From positions 434,001 through 498,000 of the forward strand of contig CAMRHE010000359.1 in NCBI GenBank assembly GCA_947044405.1: a stretch of DNA of 64,000 nucleotides, written 5' to 3'. Within the stretch, counting starts at the first letter, position 1, and each line of letters opens with the position of its first letter. Position numbers and translations under genes: made by a program. Below are positions 60,350 to 64,000 of this stretch, piece after piece. The DNA comes from Leptodactylus fallax. Taxonomy: Eukaryota; Chordata; Amphibia; Anura; Leptodactylidae. The notes beneath the pieces were generated by a model. That model saw only the letters and a list, made by a program, of their open reading frames with translations. It searched no databases and was not told where the DNA came from.

Positions 60350-63300
60350 TCTTTTTTTTTTATATAACTGTAATTTTATTGAAAAATTTTTCATTAACAA
60401 GGAATAAAGAAAAAACAAAAAAACAATAATAATCAAACAAACAGGAAGCATTGAGGTAAATAGAGGCTATCTGCCTCCTCCCCCTAAGCAATATGCATTT
60501 AAATTAAGCAGTGAACAAGGGAGGGGGGAATGGAGGGATTAAGAAGACAAGGGTAGGACCAAAGGGAAGGGGGGGGGGAGGGAAGGAGAGGACTAGAGAT
60601 CAGAGACCCTGTAATGTACAATACATGTCCCAGGGTGCCCAAATAGCCCCAAAGGCTTCCCGTGAATTATGTAGGCCAGCAGTCAGGTATTCAAGACTCC
60701 TCACATCCTTCATTCTAGCCACAAGCTCAAGACTAGATGGGGGACTCACCTTCTTCCAGTTTCTAGCTATGAGAGTTTTAGCTGCAGTACAAAGATGCAA
60801 GAAAAGCCTGGATGACTTATTGCTCAGGTGTCTGGGGGGAAGGCTCAGGAGATAAAGAAGAGGGTCAAGAGGAACCTCTTGCAAAAAGAGAGCAGTCGTC
60901 AGAGTCCTGACCTCCCTCCAAAAACCGAGGATGAGAGGGCACGTCCAAAAGATATGGTGCAGGGTACCCACCGCAGCTCCACAGCGCCAGCACCATGGGG
61001 GAACTAATGGGTTTAAAGTATGAAGGAGAGCCGGAGTATGATACCAATGCATCAACAGCTTATACTGCGTTTCCCTAAACGTAATGCACTGAGATGATTT
61101 CTGGGCCCGAGACCATACAATCCGCCACTGTTCCTGGGAGATGGGTTTACCCACCGCCTCCTCCCATTTAAACATATAGCGATGATTAACAGGAGAGCCA
61201 GTAGTTTGTGAGTTAAGAAGTTGGTAAATAGAGGATATAAAGCCCCTAGTGGACGTGCCTGCACGGCAAATCTTTTCAAAAGCGGTGGGGAGTGACACCT
61301 TAAGAGACCCATGGAGGGAGCGGACAAAGTGAACCACCTGCAAGTAATGGAACCATTCAGTACTTGGCAGGTTTTGATTAGCTGTAAGATAAGCAAAGGA
61401 CCTGAGTTCCAAGGTTCCAGGGTCAACCATATCAGCAATCCGGTAAAGGCCAGCTTCAGACCACACTTTAGTCATGGCAGAAGTCAGGCTCTCTGGGAGA
61501 AGGGGGTTGTATAGTATGGAGACCATAGATGAGCGCGGGGACATCAGGGAGAATCTAGCACAACAGGTAGACCAGATAGATCTAGTAAACCGAATGGGGC
61601 CCAACAGGTACGAGGCAGGGGGGGGGGGGGGGAGCTGACCCACAGAAGCGCGTTAGGATGCATGGGTGCCAGCCATAGCTTCTCTACCTGCACCCATCTG
61701 GTGTATGCTGGCATAGCCGCCCAGAATGGGATATGGCGTAAGTGGGCCGCCCAGTAATAATGTAACAGATGTGGGACAGCCATACCCCCCAGACCCCCTA
61801 TCCGCCAGCATAACAGATCTAGGTATTCGGTGTCGTTTTGCTTTCCAGATAAACTGGAAGATAGCTTTCTGTAGGTTCCGTAATTCTCCCCGAGGTATCG
61901 CGACTGGGAGAGTCTCGAAAAAATACAGTAGCTTCGGGAGGAGAGTCATCTTGACCGCAGCAATTCTCCCCAAAGGGAGATAGGCAAGGGTTGCCATTTG
62001 TCCAATAGGGCTCTTAGCTCACAAAACAACCGCGGGTAGTTTGCCGAGTAGAGGGTCGCATAGGAAGTGGATATATGGACTCCCAGGTAGCGGATAGAGG
62101 ACTCCCGCCACTGGAAATCGTAATTACTGCGGAGGAGAAGGAGAAGGTCCCGTGGGATGTTAAGTGGGAGTGCCTCAGTCTTCGCGGGGTTCACCTTATA
62201 CCCTGAGAGATCACCATAGGTCTCTAGCGAGCGCAGCAAGTTTGGAAGGGTAGTATGAGGGGAGGTGAGAGTGAGGAGTACATCGTCCGCAAAGAGAGAT
62301 ATCTTAAATTCCTTATCTTGGACCATGATGCCCTTGATATTAGGGTCTCGCCTAATCTTGGCCGCTAGCGGTTCAATGCAGAGGGCAAATATGATGGGTG
62401 ACAGGGGGCAACCCTGCCTAGTGCCATTTCGAATAGGGAAGGAGGGCGAAGATGCATGGGGAAGCTTGATTGCTGCTGAGGGTAAGGAGTAAAGGGCCTG
62501 GATAGCTGTGAGAAAAGGTCCCGTAAGCCCGAACGCCTTAAGCGTAGTATGCATAAACGACCAATTTATGCGGTCAAAAGCCTTTTCAGCGTCCAGGCTC
62601 AAGAGAAGGGCCGGGGTAGAATAATGATTGGCCACCTCCACCAAATCCACAGTCCTCCTGGTGTTGTCACCACCCTGACGACAGGGGATGAATCCCACCT
62701 GGTCCTTATGGACAAGCAGAGGGAGCCAAGCATTCAGTCTATTGGCTAAGAGTTTGGTGAAAAGTTTCAGGTCCGTGTTCAGCAAAGCAATCGGTCGGTA
62801 GTTAGCACAATCCTGCAAGTCCTTACCCGGTTTAGGGACCAATGTGAGTAGTGAAGAGAGCATAGTCGGGGGTATAGGGGAACCTGAAAGGAAGGAATTG
62901 AAGAGGGACAATAGATGAGCAGAGAGTTCACCCTGGAAAACCTTATAATAATTGTAAGTGAACCCATCTGGGCCTGGGGCTTTCCCATTTGGGAGGTCCC
63001 TCAGGACCCCTTCTAGTTCCTCCCTGGTGATGGGGGTGTTCAGGGAGGTTAGGGCCTCAGGAGGAAGGCGTGGGAGACAACAATCCTTTAAATAGTCTTC
63101 CAGTAGTGTTGAGTCATCCCCAGGGAGTAGTGCTCGTGGGGGGGGTAAGTCATACAGCTTAGAGTAGTAAGAGTGGAACGCCAGCGCCACAGCATCAGGG
63201 TGATGTTGAAGAGTACCCGCGGGGTCACGGACAGAGTGTGGTGTGGAAGAGGCCCGATGATCCCTGAGGGTTCCTGCCAGGAGGGTATGAGATTTATTAC

Positions 63301-64000
63301 CTCGTTCAAAAAACCGCTGACGGGTATAAAGGAGAAGTCGTTCCACATGGCGGGTCTCCAAATCACGGAGGTCCGCCCGGGCCAGGACCAAACGGCGAAG
63401 AACCCCCAGGGATGGATGCGCTGCCAAAGTCGTCGTAAGGGACCGAATACGGGCTTGGAGGAGCTGTTCCTGGGCCTGTCTGTCCCTTTTAAGCCTAGAA
63501 GCCAATGCGATACAGCATCCTCTCATGACCGCCTTATGGGCTTCCCAGAGAATGGCAAGAGAGTCTACCGAGCCTAAGTTGTCCCTAAAATAATCTATCA
63601 AGTGTGTGCGCAGGGTCTCGAGGGAGGTCGGCGAATTGAGCAGTGTTTCGTTAAGACGCCAATGACATTGGCGAGTAGGCACTGGAGTCGTAGATAAGGT
63701 AACCACGACTGGGGCATGATCAGACCAGGTGAGAGGGCCAATGTTCGTGTCCCTAAGCAAACGAAGAGCGGGAGCATTTCCAAAGAAGTAGTCAATGCGG
63801 GTGTGAGTGTTATGAGGGTGAGAAAAGAAGGTGTAGGAGCGCGCCGTAGGATTGTCCACTCGCCAAAGGTCATACAAAGAGTGGGCGCGGATCAGCCTGC
63901 GGAACTCCCTTGCAAGTTGGGCCAACCTATGGGGGGTTGGGCCCTGGGGTAACGCCAGACGATCCGCCCGTTCAGAGAAGACCATGTTAAAGTCTCCCCC
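60350..64000 (-). mobile_element. L1-type LINE, antisense to F12, 5' end off window
   Basis: The minus strand carries a non-LTR retrotransposon: end of the endonuclease, reverse transcriptase, C-terminal domain, then about 250 bp of 3' UTR ending in an A run (T run on the plus strand at about 60350-60360). The 5' part continues beyond 64,000. It is inserted in F12 intron 11 in the opposite orientation. Confidence 0.93.
60600..64000 (-). pseudogene. L1-type ORF2 (endonuclease-reverse transcriptase), partial, three frameshifts
   Basis: The frame is open to the right edge at GGDFNMVF, the start of an APE-endonuclease motif, followed by RIDYFF and WSDHAPV. The reverse transcriptase shows GKAPGPDGFTYNYYK, NYRPIALLN, AFDRINW, RQGCPLSPIIFA and the catalytic FADDVLL. 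The C-terminal cysteine motif CWRCG...HHIFWTCP is present. The frame changes near 61968-61971 (one G short in a run of 4), 61785-61790 (one extra in a run of 6) and 61618-61632 (run of 15). Apart from these, no stops interrupt it. The last codon is at about 60600. L1 or L1-Tx1 clade; the exact family is uncertain. Confidence 0.92.

Overview
The window looks like nuclear DNA from a tetrapod, most likely an amphibian (frog). It holds two vertebrate genes cut into short exons with GT-AG introns. About 60% or more of the rest is introns and intergenic DNA crowded with inverted-repeat (foldback) elements, Tc1-type transposons and an L1-type LINE. The amphibian call is an inference: clotting factor XII is found in tetrapods and lungfish but not in teleosts or birds, and this mix of Tc1 and foldback repeats is typical of frog genomes. 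No bacterial gene, operon, CRISPR array, tRNA or rRNA was seen.

Left part (499-26,537, minus strand): twelve exons of GRK6, a G-protein-coupled receptor kinase. They run from the start codon at 26,537 to the kinase C-lobe at 499, about 422 codons. The remaining C-terminal exons lie off the left edge. Reading phases match at every junction, but exon 8 carries one extra base in an A8 run that breaks the kinase frame. The likely promoter, with two CCAAT boxes, is at about 26,630-26,680. A tandem repeat of about 1.75 kb (unit about 57 bp) fills much of intron 1.

Middle (26,540-33,400): the intergenic space between two head-to-head genes. It holds a 2.2-kb foldback element, a decayed Tc1 remnant and smaller MITEs.

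Right part (33,400-51,454, plus strand): eleven exons of coagulation factor XII (F12). They encode, in order, a signal peptide, fibronectin type II, EGF, fibronectin type I, EGF, kringle, a Pro/Thr-rich linker, and the protease domain as far as the catalytic Asp. The frame is open throughout and all cysteine patterns are complete. The exons for the catalytic Ser were not found and should lie beyond 64,000. The last intron is therefore over 12.5 kb. It carries two full-length Tc1 elements (one with a single frameshift, one with two stop codons), two related foldback MITEs, an AT-rich degenerate repeat array and an antisense L1-type LINE that runs off the right edge.

GRK6 (receptor desensitisation) and F12 (contact activation of clotting) are not known to work together. 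Their divergent order matches the human F12-GRK6 neighbourhood on 5q35. I found no undescribed functional system. The most notable signals are the foldback repeat families, the GRK6 intron-1 minisatellite, and indels in homopolymer runs that break GRK6 and the LINE and look like assembly errors.
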